A DNA stretch of 64,000 nucleotides from Pseudoalteromonas peptidolytica (GTDB lineage: Bacteria; Pseudomonadota; Gammaproteobacteria; Enterobacterales; Alteromonadaceae), in contig NZ_WEHZ01000014.1 in NCBI RefSeq assembly GCF_012641745.1, positions 62,001-126,000 of the forward strand. Reading direction: 5' to 3'. A model generated the notes under the pieces. The model searched no databases. It was not told the origin of the DNA and worked only from the letters and a program-made list of their open reading frames with translations. Made by a program: the position numbers and the translations under genes. Shown here one piece after another: positions 1 through 7,788 of this stretch. Position 1 is the stretch's first letter. Every line of letters starts with the position of its first letter.

Positions 1-1954
1 GCTGCTTGATATTATGCACTTTGCTGAAAAGCTACATTTAACTTCACGGCCACTGCGAATTGAACTAGAAGATCTTGATGCTTTGCAAGCGCCAGCCATT
101 TTACATTGGGATATGAATCACTTTGTGGTGCTCAAAAAAGCAAATGAAAAGCGCATCGTGATACATGACCCTGCCGGTGGTGAAAAAACTTACACAATGG
201 AAGAAGCTTCGAAGCATTTTACCGGTGTTGCGCTTGAGCTTACCCCAACAAAAGAGTTTGAAAAGAAAGAGAAAAAAGCAAGCCTAAGGTTTTCTGATTT
301 TTGGAGCCGGATCACTGGACTGAAGCGCTCTTTGCTGCTGATTTTTATGCTGTCTATTTTGTTGCAAGTGTTTACGCTCGCAGCACCGTATTATATTCAG
401 TTGGTGATAGATGATGTTATTCTCACCGGAGATACCTCGCTGCTTACAGTACTTGCCGTTGGCTTTTTCTTGGTGCTAGTGTTTGAAATCGCGACGAATG
501 CACTGCGGGGTTTTACATTACTGCATTTCGGTAACCAAATGAATATTCAGTTGGGTGCCAATCTGTTTCATCACCTAGTGCGATTACCTATTTCCTACTT
601 TGAAAAGCGTCATATGGGAGATGTGGTTTCTCGATTTAGCTCATTACAACAGGTCAAACAGTTACTTACCACCGGGGTGATAGAAGCCATTATTGATGGC
701 TTAATGGCAGTGATCACATTGGCGATGATTTTCTTTTATAGTCCGATGTTATCCGCCGTTGTACTAGTCGCTGTAATTGCCTATGCCGCAATCCGGATAG
801 CCATGTATAAGCCGTTTCGTAATATTAGCGAGCAGGAGATCATGGCGCGCGCAGAAGAAAACTCAAACTTCATGGAAACGGTACGCGGGATCCAAACCAT
901 CAAGTTATTTGGCTCTGAGGTAAAACGAGAAGGGCAATGGCAAAACCGCTATGCCAGTGCAATTAATCATAATATACGTCTGGGTAACTTTAAAATTGGC
1001 TATGATGCTATCAACCGGGCATTGTTTGGGATTGAAAATATCATCGTTGTTTACCTTGCCGCGCATTTGGTGATTGCTGGTGGGTTTAGTACAGGGATGC
1101 TATTTGCTTTTATGTCGTATAAACGCCAATTTATGGATAAAACCGCAAACCTTATTGAGAAGTTAATTGAGTTTAAGATGCTTGGTTTGCACTTCGACCG
1201 TATTGCTGACATTGCACTAACCGACAAAGAAGAGTTACAGCCAGATCAGTATCGAAAACTGAATATTGAAGGCAAAATCGAGGTGAAAAATGTCTCATTT
1301 TCCTATTCGGATGCAACGCCAAACGTCATTGATAAACTAAATTTAACGGTTCATGCGGGGGAGTCAGTGGCAATCACTGGGCCTTCAGGTTGTGGTAAGT
1401 CGACATTACTCAAGCTGATGCTTGGATTGAATAAGCCCTCAAGCGGTGAAATAGTGGTTGATGGTGTGCCACTGAGTCAAATCGGTGCAAGACAATATCG
1501 CCAACAAATAGCTGCGGTGATGCAAGATGATGAGCTGTTATCAGGCACTGTTGCAGACAATATCGCGTTTTTTGATTCCCCAATTAATATGGAAAAGGTA
1601 GTGCACTGTGCTCAACTTGCCGCAATTCATGACGATATTAGTGAAATGCCAATGGGTTATGACAGCTTGATTGGTGATATGGGGTCGAGTTTATCTGGCG
1701 GTCAAAAGCAGCGGATCATTCTCGCTCGCGCCTTATATAAAGATCCAAAAATTTTATTTATGGACGAGGCCACAAGTCATCTAGATACTGGACTGGAAGA
1801 AGATATTAATGATGCCGTCTCGCGCTTGAAAATCACTCGGGTAATCATCGCACACCGCAAGGAAACCATTGCCTCGGCAGATAGAGAGATAAAGCTGAAA
1901 AAACCTGAGCACCATGAGGATGAGGAGCACACCTCAACGACCGACTCTGAATAA
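1..1954 (+). CDS. C39 peptidase-containing ABC exporter, 5' truncated by the window edge
   Basis: This is a peptide exporter that removes double-glycine leaders and pumps the peptide across the inner membrane. The reading frame is open to the window edge, and the residues before the Met at position 14 continue the C39 fold, so the true start and the catalytic Cys lie upstream. Numbering from that Met, the C39 His (H36 in HWDMNHFVVL) and Asp (D52 in IHDPAGG) are present. A six-helix membrane domain covers about 90-390. The nucleotide-binding domain has Walker A GPSGCGKST near 456, the LSGGQKQR signature, Walker B ILFMDEATSHLD and the H-loop AHR. Both precursors in this window end their leaders in GG, so they are plausible cargo. 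The family assignment is firm; the cargo is inferred. Confidence 0.93.
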   Translation, partial: LLDIMHFAEKLHLTSRPLRIELEDLDALQAPAILHWDMNHFVVLKKANEKRIVIHDPAGGEKTYTMEEASKHFTGVALELTPTKEFEKKEKKASLRFSDFWSRITGLKRSLLLIFMLSILLQVFTLAAPYYIQLVIDDVILTGDTSLLTVLAVGFFLVLVFEIATNALRGFTLLHFGNQMNIQLGANLFHHLVRLPISYFEKRHMGDVVSRFSSLQQVKQLLTTGVIEAIIDGLMAVITLAMIFFYSPMLSAVVLVAVIAYAAIRIAMYKPFRNISEQEIMARAEENSNFMETVRGIQTIKLFGSEVKREGQWQNRYASAINHNIRLGNFKIGYDAINRALFGIENIIVVYLAAHLVIAGGFSTGMLFAFMSYKRQFMDKTANLIEKLIEFKMLGLHFDRIADIALTDKEELQPDQYRKLNIEGKIEVKNVSFSYSDATPNVIDKLNLTVHAGESVAITGPSGCGKSTLLKLMLGLNKPSSGEIVVDGVPLSQIGARQYRQQIAAVMQDDELLSGTVADNIAFFDSPINMEKVVHCAQLAAIHDDISEMPMGYDSLIGDMGSSLSGGQKQRIILARALYKDPKILFMDEATSHLDTGLEEDINDAVSRLKITRVIIAHRKETIASADREIKLKKPEHHEDEEHTSTTDSE

Positions 1955-1955
1955 T

Positions 1956-1980
1956 GCGAGCGCCGTGCTCGCTTTATCTT
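1956..1980 (+). terminator. Hairpin after the exporter gene
   Basis: GCGAGC and GCTCGC pair around a 5-nt loop directly behind the exporter stop codon, followed by TTTATCTT. The shape fits an intrinsic terminator with a short stem and an imperfect T run. Confidence 0.5.
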
Positions 1981-2053
1981 GCTTGGTAACCATTTATCCG
2001 AGTTATTGCCCTTTCGTCGGTTAGATCACAAATACACCTGCTACAGCGTTATT

Positions 2054-2077
2054 TTACCTCCATCAACTTGGAGGTAA
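2054..2077 (+). promoter_or_regulatory. Hairpin that sequesters a ribosome binding site
   Basis: TTACCTCC (2054-2061) and GGAGGTAA (2070-2077) are perfect 8-bp complements around an 8-nt loop. The right arm is the complete Shine-Dalgarno sequence of the gene starting at 2083. In the folded RNA the ribosome site would be hidden, which suggests translational control of the downstream outer-membrane gene. The pairing is seen directly; the regulatory role is inference. Confidence 0.55.
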
Positions 2078-2082
2078 TAACG

Positions 2083-3225
2083 ATGTATATATACCAACGA
2101 TGCTTTTTTCTGATACTAACGCTTAGTCTACTAAATCCGGCTTTTGCTGGTGCGCAGCTCAATACTACGTTACGAGCCCAGCAACAATATAGCCAGGCTG
2201 ATCATAGTCAATTCTTTAAAACGACAGATGCTCATTTATCGTTTGCTGCTTTAGACGTGGATTATGAAGCGGGCGGTGTGAGGGTGGCGACCACCTTTAG
2301 TATGACTAAACAGCAGCGCACTGAAACAAAATTTACGATTTCAGAAGCCTATTACGACTTCTCGTTAGCTCAGTGGTTTGGCTCTGTAGGTAAAAAGAAA
2401 GTCGATTGGGGAGTAGGTTATGGTTTTCGTCCTTTGGACCTGTTTTCGCCGACTAAGTCCCTCGCGCTGTATACAGCGGTTCCTCCAGGTAGTTATGTAG
2501 TGGCTGGAGATTATTTTACACAGCGCGGTAATGTCAGCTTATTATGTAATGAAAGCAAGCGGTTATATTTAGACAAAGGGCGAGCCACAACATCATCGTT
2601 AGGTTGTGGCGGTCGATATTATCATTATTTTGATAATGTTGAATCTCAGTTTATCGCGCATTTTGACCGTCGTATGGGGTGGCGAGTTGGAGGCAGTGCA
2701 GTTACTGTGTTGCGTGAGGCAACCGCTTTATATGGCTCGTTATTGTGGCAATCTCGTTATCAATCTCCGACATTTAAACGTGGATTGAATAACGCGTGGA
2801 CACAAACTACTTGGCATGAAAATAGTTTGCAGGCACTGATTGGGGTAAATCACAGCATGATGGCGGGGGTGAACATCATTGCAGAGTACTGGTTTGATGG
2901 TCGTGCACCAAAGCAACATCAATGGCGTCAAGTCTTGGAGATGGGAAGTGCCTCACTACGAGGCCACTATGCGACACAAAACTTGTTTCAACATAATTTG
3001 ATGCTGCATGTGCGAGGCCATGATAAATCTTGGCAACCGAGTTTTACGGCAGTGCTCAACCCCCAAGATAGCAGTATGTTTATCGATGGTAAGTTATGTT
3101 ACTCTCAAATTCAGGGACGTCAGTTCTGCGCCGGTGCTCGCCGTTATTTGGGAAGCGCGCTTAGTATTTATGGTCAATTAGGTCAGCAGCAGGTGGCTTA
3201 TTTGAGCCTTGAGATAAAATTATAA
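2083..3225 (+). CDS. Putative outer-membrane beta-barrel protein
   Basis: I do not recognise a named family. The start at ATG 2083 is chosen because GGAGG lies 8 nt upstream; an in-frame TTG at 2068 would place the start inside that site. The first 22 residues form a signal peptide (hydrophobic FFLILTLSLL, cleavage after NPAFA). The mature part of about 360 aa has alternating hydrophobic/polar strands rich in aromatics and Gly and ends SLEIKL, as outer-membrane barrels often do. It lies 12 bp upstream of the kinase gene and in the same block as a MacB-like permease and a LolA-like protein, so it may be the outer-membrane part of that system. Barrel fold is inferred from composition only. Confidence 0.6.
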   Translation: MYIYQRCFFLILTLSLLNPAFAGAQLNTTLRAQQQYSQADHSQFFKTTDAHLSFAALDVDYEAGGVRVATTFSMTKQQRTETKFTISEAYYDFSLAQWFGSVGKKKVDWGVGYGFRPLDLFSPTKSLALYTAVPPGSYVVAGDYFTQRGNVSLLCNESKRLYLDKGRATTSSLGCGGRYYHYFDNVESQFIAHFDRRMGWRVGGSAVTVLREATALYGSLLWQSRYQSPTFKRGLNNAWTQTTWHENSLQALIGVNHSMMAGVNIIAEYWFDGRAPKQHQWRQVLEMGSASLRGHYATQNLFQHNLMLHVRGHDKSWQPSFTAVLNPQDSSMFIDGKLCYSQIQGRQFCAGARRYLGSALSIYGQLGQQQVAYLSLEIKL

Positions 3226-3236
3226 TAACAATCATT

Positions 3237-4274
3237 ATGTTGGGATCATCATTGTCGGTAAATTTACTGCGTCGTCATGGCCTGTTATTTACTATTTGCT
3301 GCATGATAGGTGTGCTTATCTACCTAATGGGGTGGTCAGCGTATTTATCAATTAGCTTATTCGTTTCTGTTGGGATTGGTTTTACAATCCGGTTAACACG
3401 TTATTGGTTAAGTAAAAACTATACCAATATGCCTCTATCTGTACAGTTTGTCAGCGCTATCTTTATCGCCCTTGCTTTGTGGGGAAGCGCGCCTTTATTA
3501 ATGGGATGGGCACAAACTGTTTATCAACATAATTTGCGCCAATACATAGGCATAGTGGCTATGGGAGGCTTTTTTACTGTGGTGATTAGTTTTGTTTATT
3601 ACCGCACTGAGCAAACCATGGCACTGAAAAAAGCGCTATTGCAAGCTGAGCTTGACCAAGCAAAACATGAAAAGGTGCTCGCTGAGACTGAGCTTAAGCT
3701 ATTACAGTCACAAATGGAGCCACACTTTTTATTTAATACTCTTGCCACCATTCAAGCGCTGATAGATATCGATCCTAAACAAGCCAATGATATGCTCAAT
3801 GCCTTGACTGCGTTACTAAGGCAAAGTCTTACTCATGCTCGCCGTGCTTGGGTCTCACTTGAAGATGAGCTGGCATTTATCAGGGCATATTTAGCAATTC
3901 AAGCGGTGCGGCTTGGCGAGCGACTGGATACTGAGATAACCGTTGCCGACAGTGTCTCTTTAGCAACACAATTTCCTCCCATGTTATTGCAGCCTTTGAT
4001 TGAAAATGCGGTGATCCATGGTATTGAGCAACTACCGTATGGAGGAAAAATAACCATACGTTTGCTATCCCAAGACAGTACACGTCTACTCATCGTCATC
4101 GAAAATAGTATGCTTGCTGAGGGGAGTCAAAAGTCGGGCAACGGGGTAGCGCTTGATAATATAAAAAGTAGGTTACAGCAGATTTATCAAGGAAGTGGCC
4201 ATATCGACATTTCACAACAACAAGAAACATTTTTGTTAAAACTGGAGGTACCTTTCAATGGCTCAGCAGTATAA
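3237..4274 (+). CDS. LytS-type sensor histidine kinase
   Basis: This membrane kinase is expected to phosphorylate the response regulator encoded directly downstream. The N-terminal 130 residues hold about four hydrophobic helices with no recognisable ligand domain. A short coiled stretch (about 130-155) leads to the His_kinase domain, with the phospho-acceptor H163 in QMEPHFLFNTL. The HATPase_c region carries the N-box in PLLQPLIENAVIHGI-like form near 256 and a G-rich NGVALDNIKSRL motif near 305. The 345-aa length is normal for this small kinase class. It overlaps the regulator gene by 17 bp, implying coupled translation. No strong Shine-Dalgarno sequence precedes the ATG. The signal it senses cannot be read from the sequence. 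Confidence 0.88.
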   Translation: MLGSSLSVNLLRRHGLLFTICCMIGVLIYLMGWSAYLSISLFVSVGIGFTIRLTRYWLSKNYTNMPLSVQFVSAIFIALALWGSAPLLMGWAQTVYQHNLRQYIGIVAMGGFFTVVISFVYYRTEQTMALKKALLQAELDQAKHEKVLAETELKLLQSQMEPHFLFNTLATIQALIDIDPKQANDMLNALTALLRQSLTHARRAWVSLEDELAFIRAYLAIQAVRLGERLDTEITVADSVSLATQFPPMLLQPLIENAVIHGIEQLPYGGKITIRLLSQDSTRLLIVIENSMLAEGSQKSGNGVALDNIKSRLQQIYQGSGHIDISQQQETFLLKLEVPFNGSAV

Positions 4275-4863
4275 AGCCGTTATTGCCGATGACGAAGCGA
4301 TCTTACGCGCGCATTTACAAGCAAAATTAGCAGAAACTTGGCCTGAACTTAATATCATTGCGCAAGCTGCTAACGGTGAGGTGGCGCTGGCTCTTAGCAA
4401 AACACTACAACCGGACGTGTTATTTCTCGATATTAATATGCCAGCAAAAACTGGTTTAGAAGTGGCAGCTTTGATTAATCAGCAAGTTACGCACCGGCCG
4501 CTTATAGTGTTTGTGACCGCTTATGATGAGTATGCTATTTCAGCATTTGAACATCAAGCATTAGACTACGTACTTAAGCCCATCAGTAATGACAGGCTAC
4601 TAAAGACCATCGAACGAATAAAACAGCGGCTATTGCAAGCAAGCTCGCAACAGGTGCAGCTCCAACAGTTGTTGGCCTCATTAACGCCGCCAACAGCGAA
4701 CGATAATTTGCAATGGATCCGCGCTAATAAAGGTGGTTCGATACACATGCTAGATATTAATGCCGTGGATTATTTTATTGCCGATAATAAATATGCCCAG
4801 TGCACAACGGCTGGAACTGGCTGCGAAAATGGCAGTACAGGTAGGATTAAAAGACCATATTAA
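4258..4863 (+). CDS. LytR/AlgR-family response regulator, truncated in the DNA-binding domain
   Basis: The receiver domain (1-120) is complete: acidic pocket ADDE near residue 11, phospho-acceptor D58 in FLDINMP, a T in FVTAYDE, and K107 in VLKPIS. A linker follows, then the first strands of a LytTR DNA-binding domain (WIRANKGGSIHML, then VDYFIADNKYAQ). At about position 4800 the similarity stops. The frame continues for some 20 unrelated residues to a stop, giving 201 aa where LytTR regulators usually have about 240-260. The following DNA, in another frame, encodes the back half of an ABC ATPase, so a deletion has joined the two genes. The protein probably can be phosphorylated but lacks most DNA-binding strands, so normal promoter binding is doubtful. 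Confidence 0.8.
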   Translation: MAQQYKAVIADDEAILRAHLQAKLAETWPELNIIAQAANGEVALALSKTLQPDVLFLDINMPAKTGLEVAALINQQVTHRPLIVFVTAYDEYAISAFEHQALDYVLKPISNDRLLKTIERIKQRLLQASSQQVQLQQLLASLTPPTANDNLQWIRANKGGSIHMLDINAVDYFIADNKYAQCTTAGTGCENGSTGRIKRPY

Positions 4864-5155
4864 TAAACGACCTGATCAGCTTTCTGGTGGCCAGCAGCAA
4901 CGAGTTGCTATCGCAAGAGCACTGGTAAAGCGACCAAAGTTAGTGATAGCAGATGAACCGACCGCAAATTTGGATACCACCACCGCGAACCTGGTTATGG
5001 ACATGATGGCGGCGCTAGGTCAGCAGTATGGCACGACTTTTTTAATGGCAACCCATGACGACAGGATGCTACATCGCTTTACTCGTCGATTCAATTTACA
5101 AGATGGTGAATTACAACCAGTGACTACGACAAACTCGTTTTGGAGGGCTGGATAA
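4793..5155 (+). pseudogene. C-terminal remnant of a LolD/MacB-type ABC ATPase
   Basis: The frame encodes only the back half of a nucleotide-binding domain: a [12 protein letters not shown] stretch, the LSGGQQQR signature, Walker B with [12 protein letters not shown], and the H-loop in MATHDD. Walker A and the Q-loop are absent, so the piece cannot bind ATP in the usual way. The open frame extends upstream into the response regulator gene, but there it is only a shadow; family-like sequence begins near 4799. About 110 residues are missing compared with the usual 225-235. The stop codon overlaps the permease start (TAATG at 5153-5157), so the original operon order was ATPase then permease. I call it a pseudogene made by deletion; an assembly error is the alternative. 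Confidence 0.75.
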
Positions 5156-6369
5156 TGCGCTGGTGTTACTTTGCTTTGTTAAATGTAATTAGAAATATGC
5201 GCCGCTCAATATTGGCGGTGACTATCATAGCGGTGGCGATGGTTGCCATATTAACAACCTCTGGTTTTGCATTGTTTACTTATCAATCACTCGCAGAAAA
5301 AGCAGCGCGAGATGAGGGAAACTTTATTGTGACGCATCAAGACCATGAGTTAGAGGAAGACATGCCTTTGCAATATGGGCTTGGAGATATTAGCTCACTA
5401 CATACTGCGCTGAATGCTGATGAAGCGGTAAAAGCTGCATTACCTCGAGTGAAGTTTAGTGGTTTGGCTTCAAACGGTGATAAAAGCTTAATATTTATGG
5501 GTCTTGGAGTAGACAGTGAAGAGTTTATGGTCAAAGGGCCAATCTTCAGTTTGTTGGAGGGGCGGTTATTATCATCTTACACCGATCCTCAGGCACTACC
5601 ACAATTGTTGTTGGCGAAGGGGTTGGCAAAAAGCTTAAAGGTCTCCATAGGTGATGTCGTCACGTTGATGACCACAACGACAAGTGGTGCCTTGAATGCC
5701 GTTGATTTCGAAGTGATAGGGATCTACACCACCGGGATCCCAGAACTTGATAAGCGTCAGCTCTATGCCGCGTTAGATCAAGCACAAGCTCTACTTAATA
5801 CAACAAAAATAAGTTCACTGTCAGTCTATTTGTTTGACTTAGCGGCTACAGCAGAAACGATGTCTTACTATCAGCAGCTTGAACAGGATTATGCTTATAC
5901 ACCTTGGTGGGATAAAGCGTTTTACTATCAATCGGTTCAGTCACTGTATAACCGTATATTTGGTTTGCTTGGAGTCATGCTGGTGTTGTTAGTGCTGTTT
6001 GCAGTGTCGAATACGATGACGCTATCTGTTGCCGAGCGTACCCGAGAGATTGGCACATTAAGAGCGCTTGGGATATATCAATCTGAAATTTTACGCAACT
6101 TTACTCTGGAGGCGGTCACTATTGCACTTATCGGCGTGGTGATTGGAGTTGTGGCTGCATGGCTAGTAAGTCTAGTCATTATGATGTTAGGTATCGAGAT
6201 GCCTCCCCCTCCTGGTAGTGAGCAGGGGTATCCTCTGGTGGTGTTATTCTCATGGCATATCGCGTTGATGAGTGCGGTGGCAATTTTGGTTATTTCGGTG
6301 TTGGCAGCACTTAGAGCTGCGCATCAAGGTTGTAAAAATACGATTGTGGAGGCATTAAGTCATGTTTAA
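5155..6369 (+). CDS. MacB/FtsX-type ABC transporter permease
   Basis: This is the membrane subunit of a MacB/LolCE-like transporter. The start at ATG 5155 is supported by GGAGG at 5142-5146 and overlaps the ATPase stop; the in-frame TTG at 5140 lies before that site. One N-terminal helix (about 15-40, after NVIRNMRRS) is followed by a periplasmic domain of about 220 aa. Three C-terminal helices follow, with the conserved cytoplasmic loop AERTREIGTLRALG near 295. These features are intact although the partner ATPase is broken, so the permease either uses another ATPase or is no longer working. The next gene overlaps it by 8 bp. Without the neighbours its substrate could be a lipoprotein, a peptide or a lipid. 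Confidence 0.88.
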   Translation: MRWCYFALLNVIRNMRRSILAVTIIAVAMVAILTTSGFALFTYQSLAEKAARDEGNFIVTHQDHELEEDMPLQYGLGDISSLHTALNADEAVKAALPRVKFSGLASNGDKSLIFMGLGVDSEEFMVKGPIFSLLEGRLLSSYTDPQALPQLLLAKGLAKSLKVSIGDVVTLMTTTTSGALNAVDFEVIGIYTTGIPELDKRQLYAALDQAQALLNTTKISSLSVYLFDLAATAETMSYYQQLEQDYAYTPWWDKAFYYQSVQSLYNRIFGLLGVMLVLLVLFAVSNTMTLSVAERTREIGTLRALGIYQSEILRNFTLEAVTIALIGVVIGVVAAWLVSLVIMMLGIEMPPPPGSEQGYPLVVLFSWHIALMSAVAILVISVLAALRAAHQGCKNTIVEALSHV

Positions 6370-7129
6370 CTCAGTTATTTTAGCCATGTTATTGATGTTA
6401 TTGATGTTATTGATGTTATTGAGTGCTAGTAATACTAGTTGGGCGCAAGAGCAGGAGAGTGAGCAAGCGCTTAGCAAACAAGCTATAGCCGATGCTCTGA
6501 ATCAAGCGGATCAATTTCGTAGTAAATATGACAATGCGAAAGTAGCGATTAAGGTGAGTCAGTATGAAGCTGAGCAACTTCTAACAGTCCGTGAATTTGA
6601 CGTTTATACTCAGTCACAACAGCGTGCATTAGTTATTTATAAAAGTAAGTCTGAGCTAGGCCAAAAAGTACTGATGAAGGGTAATGATTATTGGATGTTT
6701 TTACCAAAAAGTAGACGCCCAATTCGGATCACTCCGATGCAAAAGCTCCTCGGCGAGGCTGCAATTGGAGATATCGCTACCATGCGCTGGAGTGATGATT
6801 ATCAAGTCGTCACACATCATCATAACGCCCAAGGTATAGAAATGACATTGCAAGCAAAGCATGAGAAGGTGAGTTATCAGACCATTAAGCTGTTAGTGGC
6901 TAAAGAGAACTTTTTTCCAAAGCAGGCAGAGATGTTTTTAAGTTCAGGACGTTTGGCTAAAACGGTCAATTTTACGGCTCGAGGTGAGCGGGTGGGCAGC
7001 ATGCTAATCAGAGATAAGGTACAGCGTAATAAAATGACCCAAGTGGAGTATCAAGATTTTGAAGCGATAACTCTTGCAGAAAAATTCTTTAACCCGCAAA
7101 TACTGATCCGCAATGATTTACGCTTTTAA
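6362..7129 (+). CDS. LolA-like outer-membrane lipoprotein-sorting family protein
   Basis: A periplasmic protein of the LolA-like outer-membrane lipoprotein-sorting family, often encoded next to MacB/FtsX-type permeases. It has an unusual signal peptide made of four MLL triplets (residues 9-20), with cleavage likely after NTSWA at residue 28. The mature part carries family-typical stretches: YKSKSELGQKVLMKGNDYW, a PKSRRPIRITPMQKLLG segment and a GDIATMRWSDDY segment. The start ATG lies inside the end of the permease gene, so the two are translationally coupled. Its probable job is to accept or deliver a hydrophobic ligand between the permease and the outer membrane; that partnership is inferred from gene order. 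Confidence 0.8.
   Translation: MFNSVILAMLLMLLMLLMLLSASNTSWAQEQESEQALSKQAIADALNQADQFRSKYDNAKVAIKVSQYEAEQLLTVREFDVYTQSQQRALVIYKSKSELGQKVLMKGNDYWMFLPKSRRPIRITPMQKLLGEAAIGDIATMRWSDDYQVVTHHHNAQGIEMTLQAKHEKVSYQTIKLLVAKENFFPKQAEMFLSSGRLAKTVNFTARGERVGSMLIRDKVQRNKMTQVEYQDFEAITLAEKFFNPQILIRNDLRF
6386..6421 (+). repeat. Four tandem copies of a 9-bp unit in a signal-peptide coding region
   Basis: ATGTTATTG is repeated four times without mismatch, encoding (MLL)x4 in the hydrophobic core of the signal peptide. Each copy is a multiple of three, so slippage would change the length of the hydrophobic core without breaking the frame. Confidence 0.9.
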
Positions 7130-7144
7130 ATCACCAGAGTTCAA

Positions 7145-7174
7145 ATACAAGTAGAGGATTACCTCTACTTGTAT
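7145..7174. terminator. Strong bidirectional hairpin between convergent genes
   Basis: ATACAAGTAGAGG (7145-7157) and CCTCTACTTGTAT (7162-7174) are perfect 13-bp complements around the loop ATTA. The hairpin lies between the plus-strand LolA-like gene and the minus-strand precursor gene, which end here facing each other. The stem is strong and AT-rich at its base, so it could stop transcription from both sides. Confidence 0.75.
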
Positions 7175-7187
7175 ATACCGTGACCGA

Positions 7188-7388
7188 TTATTCCATTTGA
7201 CAAGTGTGCTCGCGACATGAACGAGGTCTACCTGTCCAACAGTTGTAATCATCACTACAATAGTTACTACCAACAGGTGAAAGTGGCTGCATATTTCCAC
7301 CAACAACTTGTGGTGTCATCGCTGCTGGTACTGACTTACCATCATTTGAAAGTGCTTTAATATTTTTTTTGTTTAATTGTAATTTCAT
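7188..7388 (-). CDS. Class I lanthipeptide-type precursor with a Cys-rich core
   Basis: A 66-aa ribosomal peptide precursor. The leader (1-31) is charged, starts MKLQLNKKNIKAL and ends in the double-glycine motif QVVGG. The core (32-66) has Cys at 44, 50, 58 and 63 and Ser/Thr at 37, 41, 45, 52, 57 and 62, so up to four (methyl)lanthionine rings are possible. TAAGGA lies 8 nt upstream of the ATG. The gene is divergent from lanC-lanB, which would dehydrate and cyclise it, and the C39 exporter upstream would cut after GG. The leader matches that of the second precursor (KLxLxKKNxKxL and MTxxxxGG). The ring pattern is not predictable from sequence alone. Confidence 0.85.
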   Translation of the reverse strand: MKLQLNKKNIKALSNDGKSVPAAMTPQVVGGNMQPLSPVGSNYCSDDYNCWTGRPRSCREHTCQME

Positions 7389-7788
7389 GTGTTTTTCCTT
7401 ACCAAAATTAGCAACCTAGATTTGAAATAGTTATTACGTCGCCTAATAAAAACGTACTTTGGCTAGATAAAGCCATCGTATAAGGCGAGCCTGAAAATAC
7501 ATACCCTATCCAAACCCAAGTTAAGTAGATGAAAAATCCTTTTGTAAATATCCTTTTTAATCACTCAAACTTGAGTGGTCAAAAATTAAACTAGTCCCTC
7601 ATTTGGGGTTTGTCAACACTTTTGATTTGTTTTTTTAATTTTGTTCTTTATGTTTAATTTTGGTTTTTTTTGTATGTATGGTGTGAGTTATGTGGTTAGA
7701 ATCAGCATTTGAGTTTATTCACATAAGAGGTTAACTTACCTATAGTAAAGACAAATAAAACCACCATAGTGTGTTAACAAGGACAACC
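7389..7788. promoter_or_regulatory. Divergent control region between the precursor and lanC
   Basis: This 400-bp gene-free AT-rich stretch must drive both directions. On the minus strand TTGACA (7616-7611), a 17-nt spacer and TAGTTT (7593-7588) form a candidate sigma-70 promoter towards the precursor, giving a long leader of roughly 190 nt. Just downstream of it lies the inverted repeat CACTCAA-AC-TTGAGTG (7562-7577), well placed for an operator. I see no convincing promoter box towards lanC. Confidence 0.4.

Noticed and set aside
4760-5155. A complete short ABC ATPase gene
   Set aside because: Walker A and the Q-loop are missing and the upstream part of the frame is a shadow of the regulator gene.
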